A DNA stretch of 17,378 bases, from positions 1-17,378 of the forward strand of contig JBEIHO010000058.1 in the NCBI GenBank assembly GCA_040381215.1, in the 5' to 3' direction. Positions 1 through 7,513 of the stretch are shown here, piece by piece (the first letter of the stretch is position 1; each line of letters opens with the position of its first letter). Under the pieces are notes generated by a model. That model ran no database searches, had not been told where the DNA came from, and saw only the letters and a program-made list of their open reading frames with translations. The position numbers were made by a program, and so were the translations under genes. The DNA comes from SZUA-430 sp040381215. GTDB taxonomy: Bacteria; Pseudomonadota; Alphaproteobacteria; Micropepsales; Micropepsaceae.

Positions 1-398
1 CTGTCGCGATTGGCGATGAATGCCTGACGCTGGTCATCAGGCATTACGAACTCGCTATAGACGCGCGTGTAGCTTTCAGGCTCGACGGCGAAGGTAACGA
101 GAAAGTTTCGCGGCTCCTGATAGAAGCCCCCGAACCAGTTCGAATAGCTGACGTCGACGACGCCATCGGCATTCTGGATGCGGTTCACATACGCAAGGGG
201 CAATGGCTGAGTGAAATTGATCCGGTTCGCAACAACTAGCCTGTTGCTCGAAGAGGATCCCGCCGCATTCTCGAGCGACGACTGGAAGGCCGCCAGCACG
301 CCGTAGATCAGGAAAGCGATGAATATGGCGAATATCAACAACCCGGTGCGAACCGGCTTCCGTCCCAGTCCTGACAGGACAAGCCGAAAGTCGCTCAC
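1..398 (-). CDS. ABC transporter permease, FtsX/MacB-like (partial, N-terminal part only)
   Basis: This is the beginning of an inner-membrane permease; the rest lies beyond the left edge. Reading from a GTG start at 398 gives about 132 residues. A short cytoplasmic N-terminus (MSDFRLVLSGLGRKPVRT) is followed by one hydrophobic helix at about residues 19-38 and then a soluble stretch, as in the MacB/FtsX (DUF214) class with a large periplasmic domain after TM1. The GTG overlaps the stop codon of the ATPase gene by four bases (GTGA, 395-398), a typical translational-coupling arrangement. With the ATPase and the membrane fusion protein upstream it should form a tripartite-type export or lipoprotein-handling system. 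The substrate cannot be told. The family call rests on topology and operon context, because the C-terminal FtsX domain is not in the window. Confidence 0.8.
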   Translation of the reverse strand, partial: MSDFRLVLSGLGRKPVRTGLLIFAIFIAFLIYGVLAAFQSSLENAAGSSSSNRLVVANRINFTQPLPLAYVNRIQNADGVVDVSYSNWFGGFYQEPRNFLVTFAVEPESYTRVYSEFVMPDDQRQAFIANRD

Positions 399-1084
399 GT
401 CAGCCGCTCCTCGAACGACCCTTTGTTGAGATGAAGCTCGCGGCGCGCATACTTCGCTGCGGCCGGGTCATGCGTCACCATCACGATGGTCTTGCCCAGT
501 TCGCGGTTCAGCAGCTGCAGCATGCCGAGGATCTCTTCCGCCGTTGTGCGATCAAGGTCTCCCGTGGGTTCATCCGCGAGGATGAGCTTCGGATCGGCCA
601 CGATCGCGCGTGCGATCGCGACCCGCTGTTGCTGTCCGCCTGACAACTCCTTGGGCTTGTGACCTGCGCGATCTGCAAGCCCTACAATATCGAGCGCTGT
701 CTTGACGCGGCGCCGGCGTTCCGTCGCGCCCAGCGGCGTCAGCAGCAGTGGAAGCTCGACATTGCGCGCCGCCGACATGGTCGGCATCAGATTGTAAAAC
801 TGGAAAATGAAGCCGATGTTGGCTGCTCGCCAGGCGGAGAGCTGGTTCTCCGACAGTTTTTCGATGGGTGCGCCGTCAAAAAGGATCGTGCCGCCGGTGG
901 GGCGGTCGAGTCCCCCGAGCAGGTTGAGCAGGGTCGTCTTGCCTGAGCCCGAAGGCCCCATCATTGCTACGAAATCGCCGGACGGGATCGTCAAGTTGAG
1001 GTCGGCAAAAATGCTGATGGTCTCTTCGCCGCGTCGGTAGGTCTTGGCAATATTGCGCAAGATGATCAGGTCTGTGTCAGCCAT
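395..1084 (-). CDS. ABC transporter ATP-binding protein, LolD/MacB class
   Basis: This 229-residue nucleotide-binding subunit would power the adjacent permease from the cytoplasmic face. All family motifs are visible: Walker A GPSGSGKT (43-50), Q-loop Gln95, signature LSGGQQQR (147-154), Walker B LILADEP (167-173) followed by the D-loop, and the switch His at about 205 (MVTHD). The length and the motif GPSGSGKTTLLNLLGGLD are typical of the MacB/LolD/FtsE-type subfamily. It starts 25 nt after the stop of the fusion-protein gene and overlaps the permease gene by 4 nt, so the three genes form one minus-strand operon. Antibiotic or peptide efflux (MacAB-like) is the usual role for this gene trio, but the substrate here is unknown. 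Confidence 0.95.
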   Translation of the reverse strand: MADTDLIILRNIAKTYRRGEETISIFADLNLTIPSGDFVAMMGPSGSGKTTLLNLLGGLDRPTGGTILFDGAPIEKLSENQLSAWRAANIGFIFQFYNLMPTMSAARNVELPLLLTPLGATERRRRVKTALDIVGLADRAGHKPKELSGGQQQRVAIARAIVADPKLILADEPTGDLDRTTAEEILGMLQLLNRELGKTIVMVTHDPAAAKYARRELHLNKGSFEERLT

Positions 1085-1109
1085 GGCCTCGGTAGCTCCG
1101 TGTCGACTG

Positions 1110-2132
1110 CTAACCAGCCGTTCTGTCGAACGTCACCTTGGCGGCCATCTGAGGCAGAACGCGTTCGTCCCGTTCCTTGAAGCCGACGCGAACCTGGATG
1201 GTCGCGCGGTCACGGTTGGCAGTAGGAATGATAGCGATCACTTCTCCGGCGATCTGCCAGTCCGGGTAGGCGTCCAGCACAATCGTCGCCGTCTGGCCGG
1301 ACCTGATGTCCGATATCTGTCCCTCGTTGACATCGACCTCCACCTCCAGGCTTGCCATGTCAACGAGCGTTGCGACCCCGGTTCGGGTGAATTCGCCACC
1401 GCCGGCGGCAGGCGACAGAATTTCGCCAGCCTGCGCGTTCTTGGCGATGATGACGCCTGCGAACGGCGCCCGCACGATGTGCCGCTCGACAAACTCCGAC
1501 TGCCGGTCGATTGCTGTTTGGGCGACAGCTGCATCCGCAATTGCGGCACGCCGCTGGGCCGTCAGGGAGTCGATACGGGAAACGGCTGACTCATAGGCCG
1601 ACGCTGAAACAGCCCCGGACTCAACCAGTTTTTGGGCGCGCTGCCGCTGCGCTTCAGCCTCCGGCATCTGTGCTTCAATTGAGCTGATCGTTGCCTTCGC
1701 TGACTGCAACCGTCCCCGCGTTAGTTCAAGGTCGTATTGCGCAAGGTCAGCATCGAGCCGGGCGAGGATCTGCCCTTTTTCCACAACTGCGCCCTCTTCG
1801 AAGAGCACGTCTGTAAGTCTGCCGGTAATGTCCACCGACACGGTTGCCGACCGGCGGGCAACGACATAACCCGACGCCACCAGACCGCCCCGGGGACGAT
1901 TGGCCGCTGCTTCGGCCGCAGCTGCGCCAGGGGTGGGGGCCGACACGTTCGCGGCCTGCACGGGGGGCTCCGCGGGGCCGCGGCCCAAGAGGGCCCATGC
2001 GACCCCAACGAGGGCGACGCCTGCACCGGCAATTGCCGCCATTTTCCAGCCGCCTGCTGGCTTTGCGGAGCCAGCGCGGTCGATCGATAAAGACTTCAGT
2101 TTCTCGGAAACATCCATGTCCGAACCTACCAT
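1110..2132 (-). CDS. Periplasmic membrane fusion protein (HlyD/MacA/RND-adaptor family)
   Basis: This 340-residue adaptor would link the ABC permease to an outer-membrane channel. An N-terminal cytoplasmic tail (about 30 residues) precedes one membrane anchor (about 31-50). It is followed by a Pro/Ala-rich linker, the first lipoyl half-motif (about 94-130, including VVEKGQILARLD), an Ala/Gln/Arg-rich coiled-coil hairpin (about 132-208), and the second lipoyl half beginning IVRAPFAGVI (about 218). A beta-barrel domain ends the protein. No outer-membrane channel gene is in the window. The start at 2132 has a GGCGGA element 5 nt upstream; an in-frame ATG at 2117 is a possible alternative. It is the first gene of the operon that continues into the ATPase and permease. 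Confidence 0.9.
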   Translation of the reverse strand: MVGSDMDVSEKLKSLSIDRAGSAKPAGGWKMAAIAGAGVALVGVAWALLGRGPAEPPVQAANVSAPTPGAAAAEAAANRPRGGLVASGYVVARRSATVSVDITGRLTDVLFEEGAVVEKGQILARLDADLAQYDLELTRGRLQSAKATISSIEAQMPEAEAQRQRAQKLVESGAVSASAYESAVSRIDSLTAQRRAAIADAAVAQTAIDRQSEFVERHIVRAPFAGVIIAKNAQAGEILSPAAGGGEFTRTGVATLVDMASLEVEVDVNEGQISDIRSGQTATIVLDAYPDWQIAGEVIAIIPTANRDRATIQVRVGFKERDERVLPQMAAKVTFDRTAG

Positions 2133-2532
2133 GCCCGTCCGCCAAGCATTATCCCGCTCACCTCAACGGCGAGTGGTCAAATGCAGATCGCCCAATGCTA
2201 CTACGCAGCGCAGGGGTAAGTGGATTGTGACCAGCCATGCATCTCAGGGCCGGAAAGCTTCAATATACCGGCCAAGCTGGCCGTCAGGCCAGCCCGCTGG
2301 CGCCTGACCGGCTCCCTCTCGGGATACCGGAATCATTTGCATGGAGCTATCGGGAGGGCAATGCACCGGGTGATGACCCTGCTTGCTGCATGCGGAGATC
2401 ATCCCGGGCTTCGAATCCCGTCGCCCAGCCAGGCCTGCGAATGCAGCCAGCCGTCAGTTGCACGACCTCGCGAGACGTTTTCCCGGGCCGTCGGCCACTG
2501 CCGCGCCTGGTGGGCGGTTCAGGCCCGCCCCT
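2133..2532. other. Intergenic stretch with no intact gene
   Basis: No open frame in this stretch has a recognisable protein. The overlapping plus-strand frames here are Arg/Pro/Ser-rich, as expected for random high-GC reading. Structure that can be seen: a perfect 7-bp inverted repeat with a 4-nt loop (GCTGGCC/GGCCAGC, 2276-2293) that has no T-run, and a tRNA-T-arm-like stretch around 2398-2434. The outward promoter of the fusion-protein operon should lie near its right side of 2132, but no clear sigma-70 boxes stand out. Confidence 0.5.
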
Positions 2533-2574
2533 CCCGGTTCATAAGGCCCGGTTCATAAGGCCCGGTTCATAAGG
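2533..2574. repeat. Three perfect 14-bp tandem repeats
   Basis: The unit CCCGGTTCATAAGG occurs three times without a mismatch at 2533-2546, 2547-2560 and 2561-2574. The third copy abuts the globin-like remnant. The unit carries TAA, so the array puts a stop (2570-2572) directly in front of that frame. Because 14 is not a multiple of three, each copy also shifts frame. It looks like slippage or a repair scar at a rearrangement junction rather than a regulatory array. Confidence 0.9.
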
Positions 2575-2713
2575 ATGGTACACCAATACGCAATTCAACG
2601 CCCTTGTCGAAGCCCTGAAGTCTGCCATGGCCAGGGAAGGCGTGGCGTTCCCGGCACAGAGCCGGTTACTCGCGAAGCTGGCGCCGATGCAGCAGGAAGC
2701 CGTGGCTCGCTAA
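2573..2713 (+). pseudogene. Truncated haemoglobin (group 1) C-terminal remnant
   Basis: One frame reads 46 residues to a TAA at 2711. It looks like real protein: WYTNTQFNALVEAL, then AMAREGVAFPAQ, then RLLAKLAPM, ending AVAR. From memory of the family, this matches helices G-H of group 1 truncated haemoglobins (an F-x-ALVE-x-L helix, a GVP/F-x-x-Q turn, and an LL-x-x-LAPM terminal helix). The heme-pocket half (helices B-F with the proximal His) is absent, and a stop codon lies just upstream within the 14-bp repeats. It is therefore a 3' fragment left by a deletion or insertion. The overlapping ATG-initiated frame at 2575-2760 is in another phase and looks like noise. No database search was possible. 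Confidence 0.6.
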
Positions 2714-2766
2714 TCCGTGCCATGGAGCGGTCAACAATGGTGGGTCACGGGACCGATTGATGTGGG

Positions 2767-2800
2767 TCCTGATCAGGATGAGCAGTTGGAGCCGCTGCTC
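2767..2800. terminator. Palindrome plus hairpin after the quinoprotein gene
   Basis: A perfect 12-bp palindrome TCCTGATCAGGA (2767-2778) is followed by a 6-bp stem GAGCAG/CTGCTC with a 9-nt loop (2780-2800). Both lie 37-70 nt beyond the stop of the minus-strand quinoprotein gene. There is no T-run, so an intrinsic terminator is only a weak possibility. Confidence 0.25.
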
Positions 2801-2836
2801 CCCTGGCGCTGATCCAGATTCGAATTCCAGCTGGCG

Positions 2837-4732
2837 TCAGTCGGCCACATTGAAAGCAAGCAGAAGATTGCCGCCCTTCTGGCCAAACTTGTCATATCCT
2901 GAGGTGGCATAGACAAACTTCCCGGCAACGACCGGGCCGCTGGAGTCGATTGATCCGCCGCTGCCCGAAATGCCGTTGACGGCCTCGAACTGTCGGTTGG
3001 TGTCGAAGGTCCAGAGAATTTCGCCGCCGCGCGCAGAGAATGCTCGCAGTGTGCCGTCAAGTGAGCCCCCGAACACGACTCCCGGGGCGAAGGTCGCCGC
3101 GGCCGACACGCCAGGTGAACAGCGCCATTTTGTGTCCTTGCAAACATCCGGCAGGACGGTCGACCACAGGATTCCTCCCGTTGCGATATCGAGCGCGTGC
3201 ATGCCGGACTGCGCTGGCAGGTGAGCGTCTTGCGGATAAACCGAGAGATCCGAGATCGGCACGAACAGCGTCTTGCCATCGGTCGCCATGCCCCAGTGAA
3301 CGCCACCCATGATCCCGCCCCGTCCAGGTTTGGCCTTCCAGAGGACAGCGCCACCCTTGTCAGGGTCAAGGCCATAGACGTCGCCCGACTTCTGACCTGC
3401 AAGTACAATGGCGCCATCGTCCGGCAATTCCACGAGTATCGGTGCAGCGCCGAAATCATAGTCGGGTCCCGTGTTCACCGGACAGTTGGGGCCGGACGGG
3501 CAGGCAGCATTCCAAACGTCGTTCGCCGTCGCCTGGAAGGTCCAGACGATCCGGCCTGATGCCAGGTCGAGCGCCATGATCGCGTCGCTCGTTGCGGTGG
3601 CTGGATGGGAGTAGTTCTCGCCCGTTCCGATATAGAGGCGGCCGCGCTTGGGGTCGATTGTCGGTGTCGACCATACGGGTGCGCCGGAGGGGCCGAACCG
3701 GTTTGCGCCCGCACGATTTGTTCCTTGAACCTTGGGTTCCTCGGCAATGGTGTACGTTTTCCAGACGTTCGCTCCTGTCTTCACGTCCAGCGCCGCAACC
3801 GCGCCACGGAACGTGCAGCAGGCGTAGGCGCCATCCATCGCTGCCACAACCTCAAGCGAGGAAATGGGTACGTAGAGGCGACCTTCGTGCAGGCGCATTG
3901 CGCCGGTGATCGTTGCCTGAGGGTGCGCGTCTGGTCTGACGGTCCAGACAATCCGCCGTGTGGCGAGGTCGATTGCGTGAACCTGTCCGGCAATATCACC
4001 GAAGTAGAGTGCGTCCGGTTCGCCTGCCGCATTTGTGCCTACAATGAGCGGGGAACGGATTTCCTTGTCCGACTGAACCGTCCAACGGGTGCAGCCTGTT
4101 GCTGCATCAAGCGCGTAGACGGTTCCAAACTGGTCAGCGGTGAACAGGACATCGCCTGCGATCGTTGGCTGCACGCGCGAGCGCGTCGACCCGGGGAACG
4201 CGAAGACCCATGCGAGCTTCAGGCCGCTGGCGTTTTCCGCATCAATGGAGGTCTGGTCTTTGCCGACGGCGCGCCAGTTCTCCGGGCGCATCCCCCAGTC
4301 TAAAACCTTGCCCGGCGCAAATGAGCGGGTCGGCGAGGCCGCGCAATAGGTTGCCATGCCGCCCCCTGGCGCCTGAGGCACGGAGAGATACGTAGCCAAT
4401 GTCTCCTTTTCTTCAGGCGAAAGGCCGCTGGCTTGCGTAGACATGATCCCGGTTGTCATGGCCGCGAGAATGCGCTCGCGACTTAGCGCCGCCAGCGAAT
4501 CGCGACGGGGCGCCTGGATGGCTCCTCCATCATGACAGGTTGCGCAGGCCCGTTCGTAGATCGCGGCGCCTGACGATGTCGGCGTTGCGGGCATTCCCGC
4601 GACCACGGGCTGTGGTTGCTGCATGCATGCGGCCAGAAATGCCGGCAACAGCCACACGGATGCAAGCAACCGCCCGCGGCGCGGGCCTCTTTCGCCCTCC
4701 GAAAAAACCTCACTGCGCTGATGCCGCATCAT
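2837..4732 (-). CDS. Cytochrome c-PQQ quinoprotein dehydrogenase, polyvinyl-alcohol dehydrogenase-like lipoprotein
   Basis: This 631-residue protein is predicted to oxidise an alcohol in the periplasm with PQQ and pass electrons through its own heme. A long basic n-region and hydrophobic segment end in the lipobox FLAAC (Cys36), so it should be lipid-anchored. A class I cytochrome c domain follows, with heme motif CATCH (63-67) and a likely axial Met at about 97 (GIMS). From about residue 145 to the end there are repeated beta-propeller blades with W motifs (ALDAATGCTRW, ALDIATGGILW, GGEILWTFDT). The heme-first order and length match polyvinyl-alcohol dehydrogenase (cytochrome) of sphingomonads rather than the propeller-first quinohaemoprotein alcohol dehydrogenases. 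The true substrate is unknown. It lies 50 nt behind the SDR gene, with AAGG 7 nt before its ATG, and is probably the last gene of a TetR-SDR-PQQ operon. No PQQ biosynthesis genes are in the window. Confidence 0.8.
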   Translation of the reverse strand: MMRHQRSEVFSEGERGPRRGRLLASVWLLPAFLAACMQQPQPVVAGMPATPTSSGAAIYERACATCHDGGAIQAPRRDSLAALSRERILAAMTTGIMSTQASGLSPEEKETLATYLSVPQAPGGGMATYCAASPTRSFAPGKVLDWGMRPENWRAVGKDQTSIDAENASGLKLAWVFAFPGSTRSRVQPTIAGDVLFTADQFGTVYALDAATGCTRWTVQSDKEIRSPLIVGTNAAGEPDALYFGDIAGQVHAIDLATRRIVWTVRPDAHPQATITGAMRLHEGRLYVPISSLEVVAAMDGAYACCTFRGAVAALDVKTGANVWKTYTIAEEPKVQGTNRAGANRFGPSGAPVWSTPTIDPKRGRLYIGTGENYSHPATATSDAIMALDLASGRIVWTFQATANDVWNAACPSGPNCPVNTGPDYDFGAAPILVELPDDGAIVLAGQKSGDVYGLDPDKGGAVLWKAKPGRGGIMGGVHWGMATDGKTLFVPISDLSVYPQDAHLPAQSGMHALDIATGGILWSTVLPDVCKDTKWRCSPGVSAAATFAPGVVFGGSLDGTLRAFSARGGEILWTFDTNRQFEAVNGISGSGGSIDSSGPVVAGKFVYATSGYDKFGQKGGNLLLAFNVAD

Positions 4733-4782
4733 GTCTTGGCCTTCAGGCTTGTCCGGGATCTGACACTCGCTGTGCCGCTCGC

Positions 4783-5550
4783 CTAGTGGTTCACGGTCTT
4801 GACCATCGCGCCGTCGATCCGGAGGTTTGCGCCTGTGATGAAGCCCGCCCGCGGACTTGCAAGGAACGTTATTGCGTCAGCGACTTCCTCCGGCCGGCCA
4901 TGGCGCCCCAACGCGCTCATCTGGGCGGCGCGGTTGAACAGGTCTGGCTGATGCTTTCGGATCTGATCCCACACGCCGCCCTCGAAAAAGATCGGCCCCG
5001 GAGAGACCGCATTCACCCGGACGCCGGAGGAGCCGTGCTTGGCCGCAAGCTGGCCCATATATGAGATCAGCGCAGCCTTCATCGTGCCATAGGCGCTTTC
5101 GCCGGGAGGCAGGATCATCAAAGTTGCTGCGATCGATGACACGAACAGCAGTGACGTATCCTTCCCACGCGCAAGTATGGGCAGCGAAAGCTCAGCGAAA
5201 CGGACGTGCTGGAGGAAGTCCGTTTCAAAGGCTTCCCGCCAGCCGTCTTCTCCCGAGAGGGTGGGGCGTGTTGAGACGTTGGATATTGCGATATCAATGC
5301 CGCCGAGTTCGGTGCAGGCAGACTCGTGCCATTTCGTGAAGGCGTCCCGGTCGCGAACATCAAGCGCTGTGCCGAAGGCCTGCACGCCGAGCGCCCTCAG
5401 GGCATTCACGGTCTCGACAACGCCGGACTCAGTGCGTGCGCAGACCGCGATGTTGACGCCCTCACGTGCAAGGCTTTCGGCAACGGCGCGCCCGATCCCT
5501 CTCGTGCCGCCGGTGACGATAGCCTTCTTGCCTTTCAGGTCTAAGTCCAT
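4783..5550 (-). CDS. Short-chain dehydrogenase/reductase (SDR), classical type
   Basis: This is a 255-residue cytosolic NAD(P)-dependent oxidoreductase. The cofactor motif TGGTRGIG is at 13-20 and an Asp in the LDVRD segment (64-68) follows. Catalytic Ser is at 138/139 (FVSSIAA), and the Tyr154-x3-Lys158 pair lies in YGTMK. The usual NNAG motif is replaced by ISNVS (89-93), which occurs in a subset of SDRs. The C-terminal segment FITGANLRIDGA is standard. AGGAAG lies about 8 nt before the ATG. It sits between the TetR gene (53 nt gap) and the quinoprotein gene (50 nt gap). That placement suggests it processes the product of the quinoprotein or a related alcohol/ketone. Substrate specificity cannot be inferred from sequence. 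Confidence 0.9.
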   Translation of the reverse strand: MDLDLKGKKAIVTGGTRGIGRAVAESLAREGVNIAVCARTESGVVETVNALRALGVQAFGTALDVRDRDAFTKWHESACTELGGIDIAISNVSTRPTLSGEDGWREAFETDFLQHVRFAELSLPILARGKDTSLLFVSSIAATLMILPPGESAYGTMKAALISYMGQLAAKHGSSGVRVNAVSPGPIFFEGGVWDQIRKHQPDLFNRAAQMSALGRHGRPEEVADAITFLASPRAGFITGANLRIDGAMVKTVNH

Positions 5551-5603
5551 GGTGGTGCTTCCTAAACTGCTGCGGGTCGTGTTTGGCTGGATCGTCTTCG
5601 CTT

Positions 5604-6224
5604 TTATCTGCGCGCGCGGATCCTTTCCGCGCCCGCGCTGACCGCGCCGATGATCATCGCACAGGTCGTCTCCTCTATCTCTTCTCGACGTGCGCCACCG
5701 CGCTGGATAAGTTCGCCAGCGGCAATCGTCAGTCCAAGGCCAATTTCGGTGAGTTTCAAGGCCTGAGCGTAGGTGACGCCGAACTCGCGCTGGATGCGTC
5801 TGGCCAGGTACCTGGCGTTGGCGTCGTGCCCTCGCATACGGATCAGTCCGACAGCGCCAGTCAGGCTGGGTTCGTTCAGCAGACGGCGGAGAAGCGGTCC
5901 GCGCTGCTCGATTTCGGCAAGAGCGATATGTGTCGTTGCCTTCACCAGTTCAGGAAATGTCTGGGCGCCCAGCGCAGCACGCGCCTGTTCCGCCTGGATC
6001 CGGCTCAGGTCGGCTTCCAGAAGCTGTCCAAGCAGACCTTTCCGGCTCTCGAAGTAGGCGTAAACCAGCGCCTTCGAGACACCCGCTTCCTCGGCAACGC
6101 GCTCCATGTTCAGGACATCGAGCCCTTCAGAGGTGATCAAGCGCGCAGCGCATTCGAGGATCTGCACACGCCGCTCTTCGGGCGCTAGTCGCGTGCGTGT
6201 CTTTGTTTGACGTGGCGAGGGCAT
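5604..6224 (-). CDS. TetR/AcrR family transcriptional regulator
   Basis: This 206-residue one-component repressor has a canonical N-terminal DNA-binding domain: helix 1 around 17-33 (RRVQILECAARLI), then the helix-turn-helix at about 40-60 (MERVAEEAGVSKALVYAYF). The C-terminal helical ligand domain is not informative about the inducer. It is the first gene of the minus-strand TetR-SDR-quinoprotein group. It diverges from the VOC-protein gene across a 147-nt gap that contains a perfect short palindrome, the usual setting for a TetR member that controls both its own operon and the opposite gene. A GAG element lies about 9 nt before the ATG. Confidence 0.92.
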   Translation of the reverse strand: MPSPRQTKTRTRLAPEERRVQILECAARLITSEGLDVLNMERVAEEAGVSKALVYAYFESRKGLLGQLLEADLSRIQAEQARAALGAQTFPELVKATTHIALAEIEQRGPLLRRLLNEPSLTGAVGLIRMRGHDANARYLARRIQREFGVTYAQALKLTEIGLGLTIAAGELIQRGGARREEIEETTCAMIIGAVSAGAERIRARR

Positions 6225-6247
6225 CGGTCGGATCTCAAGAGCCTGGC

Positions 6248-6292
6248 GGCGGGCCCGCCACTATTGACGATTAGTCTAATAGCGCCTTTACT
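6248..6292 (+). promoter_or_regulatory. Putative operator/promoter region between the TetR and VOC genes
   Basis: Two palindromes lie side by side: GGCGGGCCCGCC (6248-6259, perfect 12-mer) and ATTAGTCTAAT (6270-6280, perfect 5+1+5). A possible sigma-70 promoter for the VOC gene is TTGACG (6264-6269), a 17-nt spacer, and TTTACT (6287-6292). The second palindrome lies inside that spacer, where bound TetR would block RNA polymerase. The -35 box is good and the -10 box is weak. Confidence 0.45.
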
Positions 6293-6371
6293 CGCCTGGC
6301 AAGCCTGCTCGCGGCCCTTGTTTCCTGCCTGGCGTCTGCATTGCAGCCGTAAGCAACGGGAGGTTAGACAA

Positions 6372-7409
6372 ATGATGTTCGACCGACGCAGCGCGCTCGG
6401 CGCGCTTATCTGCCTTGCAGCTGTGGTCACCGGCAGCTGTTCGAGTAGTGGTTCGGACGCAACAATGCCGGTCGCCGATGGTCCGGTGGTACGCGGAATC
6501 AGCTATATCGGCATCTCGGTCAGCGACATCGACCGGACGACGGCCTATTTCGCAGGAGCGGGCGGGCTGATCGAGGTTGATCGAAGCGATCTGCGGGGCG
6601 CAGCGCTTGATCGGATCGGCGGAAAGACAATCCGCGCCAAGACCAGAACACTGCGGAGCAACAGCGGCCAGGTAAGGCTGATGCAATTCGACCAACCCGC
6701 TGCAGCAGCCCGCGCCGCGAAGATCGTGCCAGTGCAGGGGCCGGGGATAACGCACGTTTGCTTCCAGTCGCCTGACAACAAGCCGATCTTCCCGAAGTTT
6801 GTCGCCGCGGGGGCGATGCCACTCTCGCGGACGGGCGATCTGGTTCAGCTGAGGCCCGATGTACCCGTAAAATACGCCTATCTCCGTGACGCGGACGGGA
6901 CGATGATCGAGATCGAGCAACTGCTGCTCGACAATCTGAAGTTCGATCACCGCATGCGGCACGTCGCAATCGCTTCGATGGATATCGACCGCACGGTCGC
7001 CTTCTATACCGCAGTTCTCGGCAAGGCTCCGCGTGAGCGCAGATCGAACCTCGTCAACAAGACGTTGGATATCACGGCCAATCTCGATGACATGAAGCTG
7101 GATGTTGCGTGGTTTCAGGTTGGCAATCTGGAGCTTGAGATCTGGGAGTACCTCAATCCGGCGCCAACGCCCGCAACCGAGGCACGGCCGCTGGAGGCGC
7201 TCGGTCACAACATGATCGTCTTCGACGTATCTGATCCCGCAGTTGCGTTACAGAGACTGGAGGACGCGGGCGGACTTCGCGTTACGGCGCCATCGCCGAT
7301 GGATGGCGGTCAAATTGCCTTTGGGCGTGATCCGGACGGAAACCTGATCGGTTTTTTCCGACCAGGGTCTGAGAGTTCACCGTTCTCGACGCTTGGCCTC
7401 ACCTACTAG
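6372..7409 (+). CDS. Two-domain VOC (glyoxalase/bleomycin-resistance fold) protein, apparently exported
   Basis: From the ATG at 6372, which has GGGAGG 8 nt upstream (6358-6363), this encodes 345 residues. The frame is open further upstream, but that part has no ribosome site and would swallow the signal sequence. The N-terminus reads MMFDRRSALGALICLAAVVTGSC, a secretion signal with an RR pair and a Cys at 23 followed by a Ser-rich linker. It could be Tat or lipoprotein-like, although the lipobox (TGSC) is imperfect. Two VOC modules follow: the first starts VRGISYIGISVSDIDRT (about 40-170) and the second starts MRHVAIASMDIDRTVAFY (about 195-335). Possible metal ligands include the His in GITHVCF, Glu in MIEIEQ, and His in RHVAIA and GHNMIV. 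Ring-cleavage dioxygenases and glyoxalases are typical relatives. The divergent TetR probably regulates it. Confidence 0.82.
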   Translation: MMFDRRSALGALICLAAVVTGSCSSSGSDATMPVADGPVVRGISYIGISVSDIDRTTAYFAGAGGLIEVDRSDLRGAALDRIGGKTIRAKTRTLRSNSGQVRLMQFDQPAAAARAAKIVPVQGPGITHVCFQSPDNKPIFPKFVAAGAMPLSRTGDLVQLRPDVPVKYAYLRDADGTMIEIEQLLLDNLKFDHRMRHVAIASMDIDRTVAFYTAVLGKAPRERRSNLVNKTLDITANLDDMKLDVAWFQVGNLELEIWEYLNPAPTPATEARPLEALGHNMIVFDVSDPAVALQRLEDAGGLRVTAPSPMDGGQIAFGRDPDGNLIGFFRPGSESSPFSTLGLTY

Positions 7410-7513
7410 GCTGGTGTCGCCGCCGGCTCTGTAACTGCGCACGACTGCTCCAATGCAAGCAACGGCCGACGCGCTGTGTCGCAGATGGGCTCTTGAATGA
7501 AGGGCAGGTGCGC

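Noticed and set aside
2220..2572. Two overlapping plus-strand frames of about 111 codons in the gap right of the fusion-protein gene
   Set aside because: Compositions are Arg/Pro/Ser-rich and both end in the tandem repeats; neither shows a motif, a signal sequence or a good ribosome site.
2575..2760. 61-codon ATG frame starting right after the tandem repeats
   Set aside because: It is in a different phase from the globin-like frame, which reads much better as protein.
3605..4303. 232-codon antisense frame opposite the quinoprotein gene
   Set aside because: The plus-strand product is Arg/Cys-rich with no domain, while the minus strand encodes continuous PQQ propeller blades.
6288..7208. Long antisense open frame (306 codons) opposite the VOC gene
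   Set aside because: It mirrors the codon structure of a clear VOC gene with a ribosome site and signal peptide. Its own product has no recognisable motif and it has no ribosome site.
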